DNA of 64,000 bases. Origin: Sulfurimonas marina (GTDB lineage: Bacteria > Campylobacterota > Campylobacteria > Campylobacterales > Sulfurimonadaceae). Below, in pieces: positions 19,746 to 29,280 of this stretch; the stretch's first letter is position 1; each line of letters opens with the position of its first letter. The stretch spans positions 744,001 through 808,000 of the forward strand of contig NZ_CP041165.1 in NCBI RefSeq assembly GCF_014905095.1, in the 5' to 3' direction. A model generated the notes under the pieces. It ran no database searches, had not been told where the DNA came from, and saw only the letters and a program-made list of their open reading frames with translations. Both the position numbers and the translations under genes were made by a program.

Positions 19746-20552
19746 ATGAGTAAGTATTCACAAATAACTGATTATCTCGTAAGTTTTTTAGATGAAGAAG
19801 TAAGAAAAACAGGGATAAAAAAAGTGGTAGTTGGTTTGAGTGGCGGACTTGATTCTGCTGTTGTCGCCGTACTTGCTCACAAAGCATTCGGCGATGACCT
19901 TTTATGTGTCAAGATGCCTTCTCAATACTCTTCACAAAGTTCACTTGATGATGCTGATGAGTTATGTAAAGATTTCTCTTTGAGAAATGAAACGGTCTCG
20001 ATTGAGCCGATGTTACGTGCATATGAAGAGATGCATCCAAATCTTAATAATTTAAGAAAAGGGAACTTCTCTTCTCGTATGAGAATGTCGACACTTTTTG
20101 ATATCTCGGCTCGTGAAGGAGCACTAGTGCTTGGTACGAGTAACAAAAGTGAGCTGATGCTTGGTTACGGAACGCTTTACGGAGATCTGGCAAGTGCCAT
20201 TAATCCGATAGGCGATCTTTATAAGAGTGAGGTTTTTGAACTAGCACACTATCTTGGTGTTACAAAAAGCATCATTGAAAAGCCCCCTTCAGCTGATCTT
20301 TGGGCAGGGCAGAGTGATGAAGCCGACTTAGGCTATACTTATGAACAACTTGACGGTGCTATGAAGCTCTATGTTGATCAAAGACTCTCAAAAGAGGACG
20401 TTGTAAAACAAGGTGTGGATGAGAAGATGTTAGATATGATCATAAAACGTATCTTTGCAAACCATTTTAAGCGTAAGATGCCTGTGATCGCAAAACTGAC
20501 ATCTAGAACGTTGAATCATGATTTTAATTATCCAAGAGATATAACTTTATAA
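19746..20552 (+). CDS. nadE: NH3-dependent NAD+ synthetase
   Basis: This 268-residue enzyme amidates nicotinic acid adenine dinucleotide. The ATP pyrophosphatase P-loop SGGLDSAV is at residues 32-39, and GTSNKSELMLGYGT and PSADLWAGQSDEADLG are intact. It lacks the N-terminal glutaminase domain, so it uses free ammonia. A DegT-family gene follows 10 bp downstream. Confidence 0.96.
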   Translation: MSKYSQITDYLVSFLDEEVRKTGIKKVVVGLSGGLDSAVVAVLAHKAFGDDLLCVKMPSQYSSQSSLDDADELCKDFSLRNETVSIEPMLRAYEEMHPNLNNLRKGNFSSRMRMSTLFDISAREGALVLGTSNKSELMLGYGTLYGDLASAINPIGDLYKSEVFELAHYLGVTKSIIEKPPSADLWAGQSDEADLGYTYEQLDGAMKLYVDQRLSKEDVVKQGVDEKMLDMIIKRIFANHFKRKMPVIAKLTSRTLNHDFNYPRDITL

Positions 20553-20562
20553 AGGAAACAGT

Positions 20563-21684
20563 ATGGAAATACCATTTAGCAAATATGAAAGTTCTCGTGA
20601 AGCCCACTCATATGTAAGTGATGCATTAGATGGTGAAGAGATCAATCAGGTTGAAGAGTTAGAAAATGAATTTGCAAGTTATGTAGGGGCTGAGTATGCT
20701 CTTGCTACTTCACATGGTACTTCAGCACTTCATTTAGCAATGTTGGCACTAGATCTAAAACGTGGTGATAAAGTTGTATGTTCTGTAAATGCACATCCTA
20801 GTGTACCGGAAGTGGTTCGTCATTTTGATGCAGAACCGGTATTTATAGATATCTATGAAGATAATTACAATATCAACCTTGATAAACTTGAAAATTATTT
20901 AGAAGACAATAAATCTAAAAAATTAAAAGCTGTAATTGTTACACATATCGCAGGTACTACTGTTGATCTTGAACGTGTGTATTCAATGGGTAAAATCTAT
21001 AATGTAAAAATTGTAGAGGATGCATGTGATGCATTAGGTGCTACATATAAAGGGCAAAAAATCGGTTCTACTGGAGCTGATATAGTTTGTTTTAACTTCT
21101 CTCCACACTTGAGAAAAAATATTTGTAACGGTGGGATGTTAGTTACAAATGATGATGAAATTATTGAGCGTGCAAGACTTTTGGCAAACCATGCAATTGT
21201 GCGTGATGAAGATGCTTTAGAGTATATCTATGATGTTGTAGATATTGGAAATGATTACTCTTTAAGTCAATTAAATGCAGCATATATCCGTGCACAGATT
21301 GAAGAGCAGGATAACAATATCGCAAGACAACAAGAGATCGCACGCATTTATAGTGAGAAGCTTGACGGGGTTGACCATATCACTATCCCTGATATGAGTA
21401 ATGATGAACATCCATTCTCTTTATATATTATCAAGATAGATAAAAACCGTGACTCATTTGCCGTAGAGTTAAGAGATGAGGGAATTACAGCGGGACTGCA
21501 CTATATCCCTCTGCACCTTTTAACATACTACAAATCAAAATATTCTTTAAGAGTAAATGATTTTCCTGTAGCACTTCGTTCATATCAGCAGGTATTATCA
21601 CTTCCAATCTATGCAAATATGAGTGATGAAGATGTTCAAAACGTGATCGAAACAGTGAAGAAGATCGCAAAAACAAGAGTTTAA
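20563..21684 (+). CDS. DegT/DnrJ/EryC1/StrS-family aminotransferase
   Basis: This 373-residue PLP enzyme has HGTSALHLAML (51-61), EDACDALGA (152-160, with the pyridine-N Asp) and the Schiff-base Lys at about K185 in SPHLRKNICNGG. The family transaminates keto-sugars for surface polysaccharides. The position upstream of lpxK suggests an envelope sugar role, but no other sugar gene is present, so the substrate is open. It could instead belong to a cofactor or lipid A pathway. Confidence 0.85.
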   Translation: MEIPFSKYESSREAHSYVSDALDGEEINQVEELENEFASYVGAEYALATSHGTSALHLAMLALDLKRGDKVVCSVNAHPSVPEVVRHFDAEPVFIDIYEDNYNINLDKLENYLEDNKSKKLKAVIVTHIAGTTVDLERVYSMGKIYNVKIVEDACDALGATYKGQKIGSTGADIVCFNFSPHLRKNICNGGMLVTNDDEIIERARLLANHAIVRDEDALEYIYDVVDIGNDYSLSQLNAAYIRAQIEEQDNNIARQQEIARIYSEKLDGVDHITIPDMSNDEHPFSLYIIKIDKNRDSFAVELRDEGITAGLHYIPLHLLTYYKSKYSLRVNDFPVALRSYQQVLSLPIYANMSDEDVQNVIETVKKIAKTRV

Positions 21685-21689
21685 ATCAC

Positions 21690-22577
21690 TTGAAAAGAGC
21701 GTTAGTATTTTGGGTTGAGGGGTATCTCTACAACCCAAATATTTTCCAAAAACTTCTCTCCTATATTTTTCTCCCTTTATCGTTTTTATACTGTTTTATT
21801 ATGTGGGTACGTTTTCGTATCGCAAAGCCTCATGATTTCGGAATAGATATTATTAGTGTTGGAAATTTAGTGGTAGGGGGAAGTGGAAAAACTCCTTTTG
21901 TTACAGCTTTAGCCCAAAATAAACAAGATATTGCAATTATCCTCCGAGGTTATGGAAGAGATTCAAGTGGGCTGATTGTTGTCAAAGACAGAGAAAAGAT
22001 CTTGGTAGATGTTTCCCTTAGCGGTGATGAAGCGATGATCTATGCAAAAAAACTTCCTTTGGCTATTGTCATAGTAAGTGAAGATAGAAAAATTGCAATT
22101 CAAAAAGCAAAAGAGATGGGAGTTAAACAGATCTTTTTAGATGATGCCTACTCAAAACACTCGATTAAAAAAAGAGATATTCTCATTGATGTAAAAACGA
22201 AAAATAGTTTTTGTCTTCCTAGCGGTCCATATAGGGAAAAACTTTGGAGTTCTAAAGAAGCACTGGTTGTAGAAGAGGAGAAAGATTTTATTCGTAAAAC
22301 CACTTTGATAGATCCGAGGGAAAAGATGTCATTAGTGACGGCAATTGCAAGACCGCAAAGACTTGATAAATATCTCCCTGAAGTTGTTGGAAAACACTAT
22401 TTTGAGGATCATCACAGTTTTACAAAAGAGGAACTTGAAACAATTTTACAACTCGATCAGAGTGATAGTCTGCTGGTAACTTTTAAAGATTATGTCAAAA
22501 TTGAGAAATTTGGACTTCCTTTATCATTACTGGACTTGGAGTTGCAACTAAAAAATGATAAAATTTCAAGATTATAA
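21690..22577 (+). CDS. lpxK: Tetraacyldisaccharide 4'-kinase
   Basis: This 295-residue membrane-associated kinase phosphorylates the lipid A disaccharide. It has an N-terminal hydrophobic segment (about 22-42) and the P-loop GNLVVGGSGKTPF. The LRGYGR motif, DEAMIYA and FLDDAYSKHSI (the usual 'DDGfQH' region, here altered) follow. The TTG start at 21690 is 5 bp after the DegT stop. It is slightly shorter than E. coli LpxK, as is usual in this lineage. Confidence 0.92.
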   Translation: MKRALVFWVEGYLYNPNIFQKLLSYIFLPLSFLYCFIMWVRFRIAKPHDFGIDIISVGNLVVGGSGKTPFVTALAQNKQDIAIILRGYGRDSSGLIVVKDREKILVDVSLSGDEAMIYAKKLPLAIVIVSEDRKIAIQKAKEMGVKQIFLDDAYSKHSIKKRDILIDVKTKNSFCLPSGPYREKLWSSKEALVVEEEKDFIRKTTLIDPREKMSLVTAIARPQRLDKYLPEVVGKHYFEDHHSFTKEELETILQLDQSDSLLVTFKDYVKIEKFGLPLSLLDLELQLKNDKISRL

Positions 22578-22592
22578 TTTTAGGAAAAAATA

Positions 22593-23459
22593 TTGAAAGC
22601 TAAAATAGAAACAGTAAAAACACTCCTTGATGCACTTCCGTTTATTAGGGAGTTCAGAAAAGAGATCGTAGTTATCAAATATGGCGGTTCAGCACAAACG
22701 TCACCTGAACTCAAAGAGAAGTTTGCAGAAGATATTTTACTTATGTATCTAGTTGGGATCAAACCAGTAATTGTCCATGGTGGTGGTAAAAAAATTACAG
22801 ATATGCTCTCAGCTCTGAATATTGGTACTGAATTTATCGAAGGACAACGTGTAACTACACCTGATGTTATGCGTATTGTTGAGATGATTTTAAGCGGTGA
22901 GATCAACAAAGAGATAGTTTCTCTTTTAAATTCTCACGATGCAAAAGCGATCGGTATTAGTGGTAAAGATGCTCATTTTATTAAAGCTCAGCCGAAAGAT
23001 TTTGAAAAATGGGGTCTTACAGGAAATATTACAGATGTAAATGCCAGTGTAGTAAAAAACTTGATTGCTGAGAATTTTATTCCGGTAATTGCTCCGATTG
23101 CTGCTGGTGAAGAGATGGGACATCCTGGGTATAACATTAATGCAGACCTTTGTGCATCACAAGTTGCTAAGGCTATCGGTGCAAATAAAATCATCTTTTT
23201 AACAGACACCGAAGGTGTTTTGGACAAAGATAAGAACCTGATATCTAGCTTAACAAAAGCAGATGTAGAAAATTTAAAAGCAGATGAAACGATACATGGT
23301 GGTATGGTTCCAAAAGTCGATGCTTGTTTAGAAGCAATAGATGGCGGTGTACATAAAGCACATATTATTGACGGAAGATTAGAGCACTCTATGTTGCTTG
23401 AGCTTTTTACATCAGAGGGTGTTGGTACACAGATTATAGAGAAAAAGGAAGAAGAATAA
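22593..23459 (+). CDS. argB: Acetylglutamate kinase
   Basis: This 288-residue amino-acid kinase catalyses the second step of arginine synthesis. Motifs: VIKYGGSAQTS, VIVHGGGKKI, GQRVTTPDVM and the C-terminal GGMVPKV. The TTG start is preceded by AGGAAA. Its stop overlaps the next ATG (TAATG). The other arginine gene here, argG, is 16 kb away on the other strand. Confidence 0.97.
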   Translation: MKAKIETVKTLLDALPFIREFRKEIVVIKYGGSAQTSPELKEKFAEDILLMYLVGIKPVIVHGGGKKITDMLSALNIGTEFIEGQRVTTPDVMRIVEMILSGEINKEIVSLLNSHDAKAIGISGKDAHFIKAQPKDFEKWGLTGNITDVNASVVKNLIAENFIPVIAPIAAGEEMGHPGYNINADLCASQVAKAIGANKIIFLTDTEGVLDKDKNLISSLTKADVENLKADETIHGGMVPKVDACLEAIDGGVHKAHIIDGRLEHSMLLELFTSEGVGTQIIEKKEEE

Positions 23460-23746
23460 TGAAGTACGAAGCTTTATTTGAAGATGAAGATAATGTATTT
23501 GGTGGTTCACCAAAATCAAAGTTTATGGATGTAGTATTTACTGCAAATAATGATGTAGTAAGATATGATCTTGAGCAAATCATTCAAAAAATGGCAGCGA
23601 TGGAATTGATGTTAGAGAAACATGTAGGTGAAGATATAGATAGAGCAGTAGAACAGTTTGCATTTGAGTACAGTGCAGAGTGTGATATGAAAACTAAATC
23701 TTTATTTGTTGAGTTAACAGGTTCTATCGTTTCAAAAAGCGAATAA
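23459..23746 (+). CDS. Small acidic protein, function unknown
   Basis: This 95-residue protein has no signal peptide, membrane helix or metal motif. A central helical stretch (about 38-70, RYDLEQIIQKMAAMELMLEK in part) could mediate a protein contact. It is translationally coupled to argB by a TAATG junction and is followed by a secreted protein. I do not recognise a family. Confidence 0.65.
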   Translation: MKYEALFEDEDNVFGGSPKSKFMDVVFTANNDVVRYDLEQIIQKMAAMELMLEKHVGEDIDRAVEQFAFEYSAECDMKTKSLFVELTGSIVSKSE

Positions 23747-23753
23747 AACCGTT

Positions 23754-24170
23754 TTGAAACTATTTTTACAGGTTTTTATCACACTAATATTATTTTTTAG
23801 TGTCTCTTTTGCCGATCAATATAAGGAAGTTAGAAAAATTTCCCTAAAAAAGGATCAGCAAAAGAAAATTCTTGTAAAATACGAAAACAAAGAAAAACTC
23901 TTTACATTCAGATGGACGCTTTATGTAAACGGTGGTTTAGTTGTACTACGTTCTTACGATAAACAAGTCGGGCAAAACGTATTAGAACTAAATCATAAAA
24001 ATCAAAGTTTCCGGGTCGCTCTGAAGCCCCGAGGCTCTAGTAACTACAATGTTCCATATTTATTGGTGAAATTTAAAGAGTTTGATTATGAAAAACATGA
24101 AGCGATTTTTGAACTTTACAATTTTAATAATAAAGTTCAAGTCACTTTAGAAGATTTAAAAAACAGTTAA
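23754..24170 (+). CDS. Secreted protein of unknown function
   Basis: This 138-residue protein has a signal peptide (about 1-20, ending VSFA). The rest is beta-rich, basic and has no Cys. It looks like a small periplasmic domain. The TTG start lies 7 bp after the preceding gene. No family recognised; its position before the prenyl synthase suggests only co-transcription. Confidence 0.65.
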   Translation: MKLFLQVFITLILFFSVSFADQYKEVRKISLKKDQQKKILVKYENKEKLFTFRWTLYVNGGLVVLRSYDKQVGQNVLELNHKNQSFRVALKPRGSSNYNVPYLLVKFKEFDYEKHEAIFELYNFNNKVQVTLEDLKNS

Positions 24171-24181
24171 AGACGAGAATA

Positions 24182-25069
24182 ATGGATAGAGTAGAAGCAC
24201 AGATTGAAAGATTGATTCAAGAGATAGATTATGATGAAGTGAGCCGTTTGTTCGCTATGCTTAGCGGTGGGAAACGTCTTCGTGCCAAGTTGATTTTAAA
24301 AATTGCAAAAGAGCATGAGGATGCGCCGCTTCTTGCTGCAATTGTAGAACTTATTCATGCGGCATCTTTACTACATGATGATGTGATCGATGAAGCGATG
24401 ACACGCCGTGGGAAAGCTTCTGTAAATGCGACAGACGGAAGCAAAACGGCTGTTATGCTTGGAGATATTCTTTACTCAAAAGCGTTTACGGAACTTGTTC
24501 ATTTTGACAAACTTGTAGCACAAACTATTTCAGCATCGGTCACTGACCTGAGCAAGGGTGAGATGATGGATGTGAAGATGGCAGAATCGTTTAACTCTGA
24601 TGAGAAAAAATATCTTGATATGCTTTATCTAAAAACTGCAACACTTATAGAAGCTGCTGCAAAAGCGAGTGCGATTTTAGCAGGTAAAAATGCTGCTGCT
24701 TATGCATTGTACGGAAAAAATCTCGGTCTTTCATTCCAGATTATTGATGATATTTTAGATATTACTTCCGATGAAGCTACTCTTGGAAAGCCTGCAATGA
24801 ATGACTTTGTAGAGGGGAAATGTACATTGCCGTACATCTATCTTTATCACGCTTTAGATGAACAAGATAAACATAGACTGCAATCGCTTCATGCAAAAGA
24901 GCTTTCAAACGAAGATACTCTTTGGCTTAAAGAACAAATGAAACACTATCAGACAATTGAAAAGTCATTTACACTTGCACAAAAACTTTCAAATGAAGCA
25001 CAAGCTGCGATGCATGAGGATCCTGAACTTGTAGCTATTTTAGAGACCATGATAAAGAGAAATTATTAA
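24182..25069 (+). CDS. ispB: Polyprenyl diphosphate synthase (octaprenyl-type)
   Basis: This 295-residue trans-prenyltransferase has the first Asp-rich motif LLHDDVIDEA and the second QIIDDILD, plus GGKRLRA near the N-terminus. It elongates farnesyl or geranyl diphosphate to the side chain of the respiratory quinone, probably menaquinone in this lineage. The product length cannot be read from sequence alone. It is 2 bp upstream of hemA. Confidence 0.88.
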   Translation: MDRVEAQIERLIQEIDYDEVSRLFAMLSGGKRLRAKLILKIAKEHEDAPLLAAIVELIHAASLLHDDVIDEAMTRRGKASVNATDGSKTAVMLGDILYSKAFTELVHFDKLVAQTISASVTDLSKGEMMDVKMAESFNSDEKKYLDMLYLKTATLIEAAAKASAILAGKNAAAYALYGKNLGLSFQIIDDILDITSDEATLGKPAMNDFVEGKCTLPYIYLYHALDEQDKHRLQSLHAKELSNEDTLWLKEQMKHYQTIEKSFTLAQKLSNEAQAAMHEDPELVAILETMIKRNY

Positions 25070-25071
25070 CT

Positions 25072-26352
25072 ATGCATTATTTAACAGTCAGTCTTTCACA
25101 CAAAAACAGTGATGTCGCTTTACGGGAAAAATTCACTTATACGGATGAACAAAAAGAGGCCTGTTTACAAAATCTTTTACAATCTGAAGCGATAAGTGAA
25201 GCGATGATACTTGCTACTTGTAATCGTGTAGAACTTTACGGTTGTTGTAGCGATATTGAAAATGCACTTGAGCATATGTTACATCTTCTTACGTCTAAGT
25301 CGGGTCTTAGTAAAGAGTTTATTAAAGAGACTGCTGAGATTGTAGATGACTCTAGTGCAATTCATCATCTTTTTGCAGTTGCGAGTTCAATTGATTCGAT
25401 GGTAGTTGGTGAGACACAAATTGCCGGACAATTAAAAGACGCATTTAAATTTGCTGAGGGAAAAGGGTATAGCGGACAAAAGATGTCCCGGGCTGTTGAA
25501 CATGCTTTCAAAACAGCTGCAAAAGTGAGAAACTTTACAGAGATCTCTTCTAAACCTGTTTCTGTTGCTTCAGTAGCGATCGCACAGGTAAAAGAGAAAG
25601 TTGCAAATCTTTCGGGAAAAAAAGCACTAGTAATCGGTGTCGGTGAGATGAGTGAAATATGTGCAAAACATTTGTTGTCTGACGGTGTTGAAACATATAT
25701 TACAAACAGAACAAAAGAGAAAGCACAATATCTTGCAGATGCTTGTGGTGCAAATGTATATGAGTTCGGTGAACTTCATAAAGCTATAAATGAGTTCGAC
25801 ATCATTTTTACGGCCACAAGTGCTCAGTATCCCATCATTACAGATGATATGATCGAAGATGTTGAGTTTGAGCGTTTCTGGTTTGATTTGGCTATTCCTA
25901 GAGATATAGAAATGAGTCATAAAGCAAGTATCTATCTTTTTAGTATCGATGATATTAAGGATGTTGTAGATGCAAACAAAGCGCAACGTGAACAAGATGT
26001 AAGAAAAGCACATGGGATTGTGGGAAGAAATGTTGTTGCGTTCTATGAATGGTTAGATGCTTTAAATGTAGAGCCTATGATCAAAGAGATCTATATTAAA
26101 GCAAATAAAGCTGTAGAAACAGAGATGGCTAGAGCACTTAAAAAAGGTTTTATCCCAAAAGAGTGTGCATCTCAAGCTGAAAAGATGGCAAATCAGGCTA
26201 TCAAAAGATTTTTACATGATATGACAAAAAATATGAGAGAAGTTTCAACTGAAGCGAAAAGCGACTCTATGACAGGTGCAATGCAGTACATGCTAAACAG
26301 CCAGAATGACAACATTCCAGATAAATACAAACATTATATGAAAAAGGATTAA
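25072..26352 (+). CDS. hemA: Glutamyl-tRNA reductase
   Basis: This 426-residue enzyme makes glutamate-1-semialdehyde, the first committed C5 step to heme. Catalytic C50 lies in ATCNRVELYG. VVGETQIAGQLKDA and the NADPH-binding ALVIGVGEMSE follow, and the C-terminal dimerisation helix is present. It is followed 3 bp later by proS, and hemC lies 3 kb on in the same direction. Confidence 0.97.
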   Translation: MHYLTVSLSHKNSDVALREKFTYTDEQKEACLQNLLQSEAISEAMILATCNRVELYGCCSDIENALEHMLHLLTSKSGLSKEFIKETAEIVDDSSAIHHLFAVASSIDSMVVGETQIAGQLKDAFKFAEGKGYSGQKMSRAVEHAFKTAAKVRNFTEISSKPVSVASVAIAQVKEKVANLSGKKALVIGVGEMSEICAKHLLSDGVETYITNRTKEKAQYLADACGANVYEFGELHKAINEFDIIFTATSAQYPIITDDMIEDVEFERFWFDLAIPRDIEMSHKASIYLFSIDDIKDVVDANKAQREQDVRKAHGIVGRNVVAFYEWLDALNVEPMIKEIYIKANKAVETEMARALKKGFIPKECASQAEKMANQAIKRFLHDMTKNMREVSTEAKSDSMTGAMQYMLNSQNDNIPDKYKHYMKKD

Positions 26353-26355
26353 TTT

Positions 26356-28059
26356 TTGAGACGAAGTAAAGCGTTTATACCTACATCTAAGGAAGTGCCA
26401 AACGAGGCGACACTCCCTAGCCATATATTTTTATCTCGTGCAGGCTTTATCTCTCAAGTTGCAGCAGGTTTATATAACTATATGCCGCTTGCTAAAAAAG
26501 TGATCAAAAAGATCGAAAACGTAATTAATGAAGAGATGGAAGCTATCTCTGCTCAAGAAGTTGAACTCAGCTTCGTAACTCCGGCTGATTTATGGGCTGA
26601 AAGTGGACGTATTGAGAAGTTTGGAAAAGAGCTTTTACGTTTTAAAGATCGTAAAGAAAATCTTTTCGTACTGGGACCTACTCATGAAGAGATGATGGTT
26701 GATCTTGTACGTAATCGTGTAACTTCATATAAAAACCTACCGATAAACCTGTACCAGATCAAGACAAAATTTCGTGATGAAGCAAGACCGAGATTTGGAC
26801 TTATGCGTGGTCGTGAGTTTATCATGAAAGACGGCTACAGTTTTCATAGCACATTTCAAGACCTTGATCGTGAGTTTTATGCTGTTGAAGCTGCATATAA
26901 AAAGATCCTTTCTCGTCTAGGACTTGATTTTAGAGTTGTTGAAGCTGACAGCGGTGCTATTGGCGGAAGCGGTTCAAAAGAGTTGATGGTTTTAGCTGAC
27001 AGTGGTGAAGATACGATCGCAGTGTGTTCAAAATGTGAATACGGTGCAAATGTTGAGGCGGCTAAAAGAAGTAAAAGAGGGCATATCCCTGAAGCTCCGG
27101 AAGCTGAATTTAACAAGTTCCAAACGCCAGATACAAAAACTATTGATGATTTAGCACAGTTCTTTAAAGTAGATCCGTACTACACGATCAAATGTGTAGC
27201 AAAAAGGGTTATCTATGAAGATTCAAGCGAGATCGTTCTTTTCTTTGTAAGAGGGTGCGATAACCTTCAAGAGGTAAAAGCTGTTAATGCTACAGAAGCA
27301 CTTGATATTGTAGATGTAACAGAGGAAGAGCTTGCTGAAATTGGACTAATCCCTGGTTTTATTGGACCGTTAGATCAAGATAAAGCAAAACACGTGATTG
27401 ATGCAGACCTTAAAAATGCGGCGAATATGATCTGTGGTGCGAATGAAACTGATTACCATTTTGTAGGTGTTGATCTCAGTGTAATTAGTGAAGTGGCATA
27501 TTTTGCAGATATTGCAGAGGTTAACGAGGGTGATACATGTCCATACTGTGACGGTGAACTATCGTTCACTAAAGGGATCGAAGTTGGGCATATATTCAAA
27601 CTTGGAACGACTTATTCTGCACCTTTAAAAGCAGAGTTTTTAGATGAAAACGGAAAATCTCAACCGTTTATTATGGGTACATACGGTATGGGAGTTTCAC
27701 GTTTAGTAGCAGCCGTAGTTGAACAGCATCATGATGAAAATGGGTGTATCTGGACAAAAGAAACAGCACCTTACATGGTGAACATTATGGTAAGTAACAT
27801 TAAAGATGAAGCACAAGTAGCTCTTGGTGAAGAGTTATACACAAAGCTTCAAGATGCTAAAGTAGAGGTTATTTTAGATGATCGAAAAGATAGATTCGGC
27901 TTTAAAATGAAAGATGCTGAGTTAATCGGTTTCCCTTATACTGTTATAATCGGTAAAGAGCTTGTCAACGGAAACGTCCAAATATATGACAGAGCTACAA
28001 CTGAAAAAACAGAGGTAAAAGCTGATGAAATTTATGAAAAGATTATGGAAATGATTTAA
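26356..28059 (+). CDS. proS: Prolyl-tRNA synthetase (bacterial type with editing domain)
   Basis: This 567-residue class II synthetase has motif 2 around [25 protein letters not shown] and a C-terminal motif 3 ([13 protein letters not shown]). The YbaK-like editing insertion lies between about residues 225 and 385. The start is TTG 3 bp after hemA. Its stop overlaps the next ATG (TAATG). Confidence 0.98.
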   Translation: MRRSKAFIPTSKEVPNEATLPSHIFLSRAGFISQVAAGLYNYMPLAKKVIKKIENVINEEMEAISAQEVELSFVTPADLWAESGRIEKFGKELLRFKDRKENLFVLGPTHEEMMVDLVRNRVTSYKNLPINLYQIKTKFRDEARPRFGLMRGREFIMKDGYSFHSTFQDLDREFYAVEAAYKKILSRLGLDFRVVEADSGAIGGSGSKELMVLADSGEDTIAVCSKCEYGANVEAAKRSKRGHIPEAPEAEFNKFQTPDTKTIDDLAQFFKVDPYYTIKCVAKRVIYEDSSEIVLFFVRGCDNLQEVKAVNATEALDIVDVTEEELAEIGLIPGFIGPLDQDKAKHVIDADLKNAANMICGANETDYHFVGVDLSVISEVAYFADIAEVNEGDTCPYCDGELSFTKGIEVGHIFKLGTTYSAPLKAEFLDENGKSQPFIMGTYGMGVSRLVAAVVEQHHDENGCIWTKETAPYMVNIMVSNIKDEAQVALGEELYTKLQDAKVEVILDDRKDRFGFKMKDAELIGFPYTVIIGKELVNGNVQIYDRATTEKTEVKADEIYEKIMEMI

Positions 28060-28496
28060 TGGTATATTTTTTAATATATCTATTTTTGGAGGTATTGATA
28101 TCTGTCAATATCTCTTCTGCTATCGGTGGTCTTGCAACATTTTTTGAAATTTTAGCAAGTGCTTTTGTCGGTATAGCTATACTTGTCAATTTTCGAAATA
28201 CACTTTTTGAAAATATGAAAGCAGTTTCTTATAACTGCATTGATCTACAAGAGTTTCAAAGACTTAACCTATTTACCCTTTTTGGAGCTATACTCTTAAT
28301 AATCCCAGGTTTTTTAACGGATATTCTCGGCCTTTTATTACAATTTAGTGCCATAACGAGTATGATTGTTAACCGTTATAATGTACAATCAAAAAGCTGT
28401 AATAGTTCAGCTTTTGAAGATGAAGAAAAATTAAAAAAGGATAAAAACGATGTTATCGACGTTGAGATTATTGAGCATAACAGTTCTACTAAGTAG
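28059..28496 (+). CDS. fxsA: FxsA-like inner-membrane protein
   Basis: This 145-residue protein has three or four membrane helices. The FxsA signature IPGFLTDILGLLL lies near residue 80, followed by a cytoplasmic charged tail. In E. coli FxsA overexpression relieves F exclusion of phage T7; its normal role is unknown. The last 47 bases overlap the secreted thioredoxin-fold gene. Confidence 0.82.
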   Translation: MVYFLIYLFLEVLISVNISSAIGGLATFFEILASAFVGIAILVNFRNTLFENMKAVSYNCIDLQEFQRLNLFTLFGAILLIIPGFLTDILGLLLQFSAITSMIVNRYNVQSKSCNSSAFEDEEKLKKDKNDVIDVEIIEHNSSTK

Positions 28497-29280
28497 TGTT
28501 TTATCGGCAAATACAAATGAGAAAATAGAAGAGTTTTTAACAGACAAATTTGAAGAAAATAAACGAATAGAATCGATCGAAGTAAAAGTTAAAGAGAGGG
28601 TTCCTTTAAAAGAGTTAAAGGGATGGAACGGCTACATAGTTGAAGTTGAAGCATATCTCAAAGAGAACCCTAAACGTCAAGTAAAACAAAGAATGGTATG
28701 GTTTTCTAACGGTCAAATGATTACAAAAGAGCTAACTGATATGGATAGCGGACGCAGTCTTGTAGAAAAAGTAAAACCGAAATTTGAAAGCAGATTTTAT
28801 AAAAAAGAGAACTTGATCTACGGAGATGCAAATTCTAAACATAAAGTGGCGCTTTTCTCAGATCCGTTATGTCCGTTTTGTAAAGGGTTTGTACCCGGTG
28901 CAATTAAAGATATGAAAAAAGATCCTAAAAAGTTTGCAGTATATTATTACCATATGCCGTTAGAGAGAATTCACCCGGCTTCTGTACATATTGTTAAGAT
29001 GGCTGCAGCTGCTGAATTAAAAGGTGTAAAAGATGTTACACTGAAAATGTATGATATCAAAATCAATCCAAGAGAAAAAGATGTCAATAAGATCTTAGAG
29101 GCATTTAATAAGGCTGTAGGAACAACATTAACACAAAAAGATATCAACACTCCAAAAGTACTACAACATGTAAACAGTGATTTCGATATTGCAAATGAGT
29201 TAATGGTAGCGGGGACACCGACAGTGTATGTTGACGGAAAACTTGATGAAACTAAAAAGGGATATAAAAAAGTTAAATAA
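28450..29280 (+). CDS. Periplasmic thioredoxin-fold (DsbC/DsbG-like) protein
   Basis: This 276-residue protein has a signal peptide (1-20, ending LSA). An N-terminal domain (about 21-110) is followed by a thioredoxin fold with the CPFC active site (C141, C144). The cis-Pro loop is AGTPTVYVDG. This arrangement resembles DsbC/DsbG or a lineage-specific DsbA-like oxidoreductase. It lies between hemA/proS and hemC, so a link with heme or cytochrome maturation is conceivable but unproven. The ATG lies inside fxsA; its stop overlaps the hemC start. Confidence 0.85.
   Translation: MLSTLRLLSITVLLSSVLSANTNEKIEEFLTDKFEENKRIESIEVKVKERVPLKELKGWNGYIVEVEAYLKENPKRQVKQRMVWFSNGQMITKELTDMDSGRSLVEKVKPKFESRFYKKENLIYGDANSKHKVALFSDPLCPFCKGFVPGAIKDMKKDPKKFAVYYYHMPLERIHPASVHIVKMAAAAELKGVKDVTLKMYDIKINPREKDVNKILEAFNKAVGTTLTQKDINTPKVLQHVNSDFDIANELMVAGTPTVYVDGKLDETKKGYKKVK

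Noticed and set aside
25627-26013. 128-codon minus-strand open frame inside hemA
   Set aside because: Antisense shadow of a well-conserved gene with no promoter or Shine-Dalgarno; many Cys and Phe from reversed codons.
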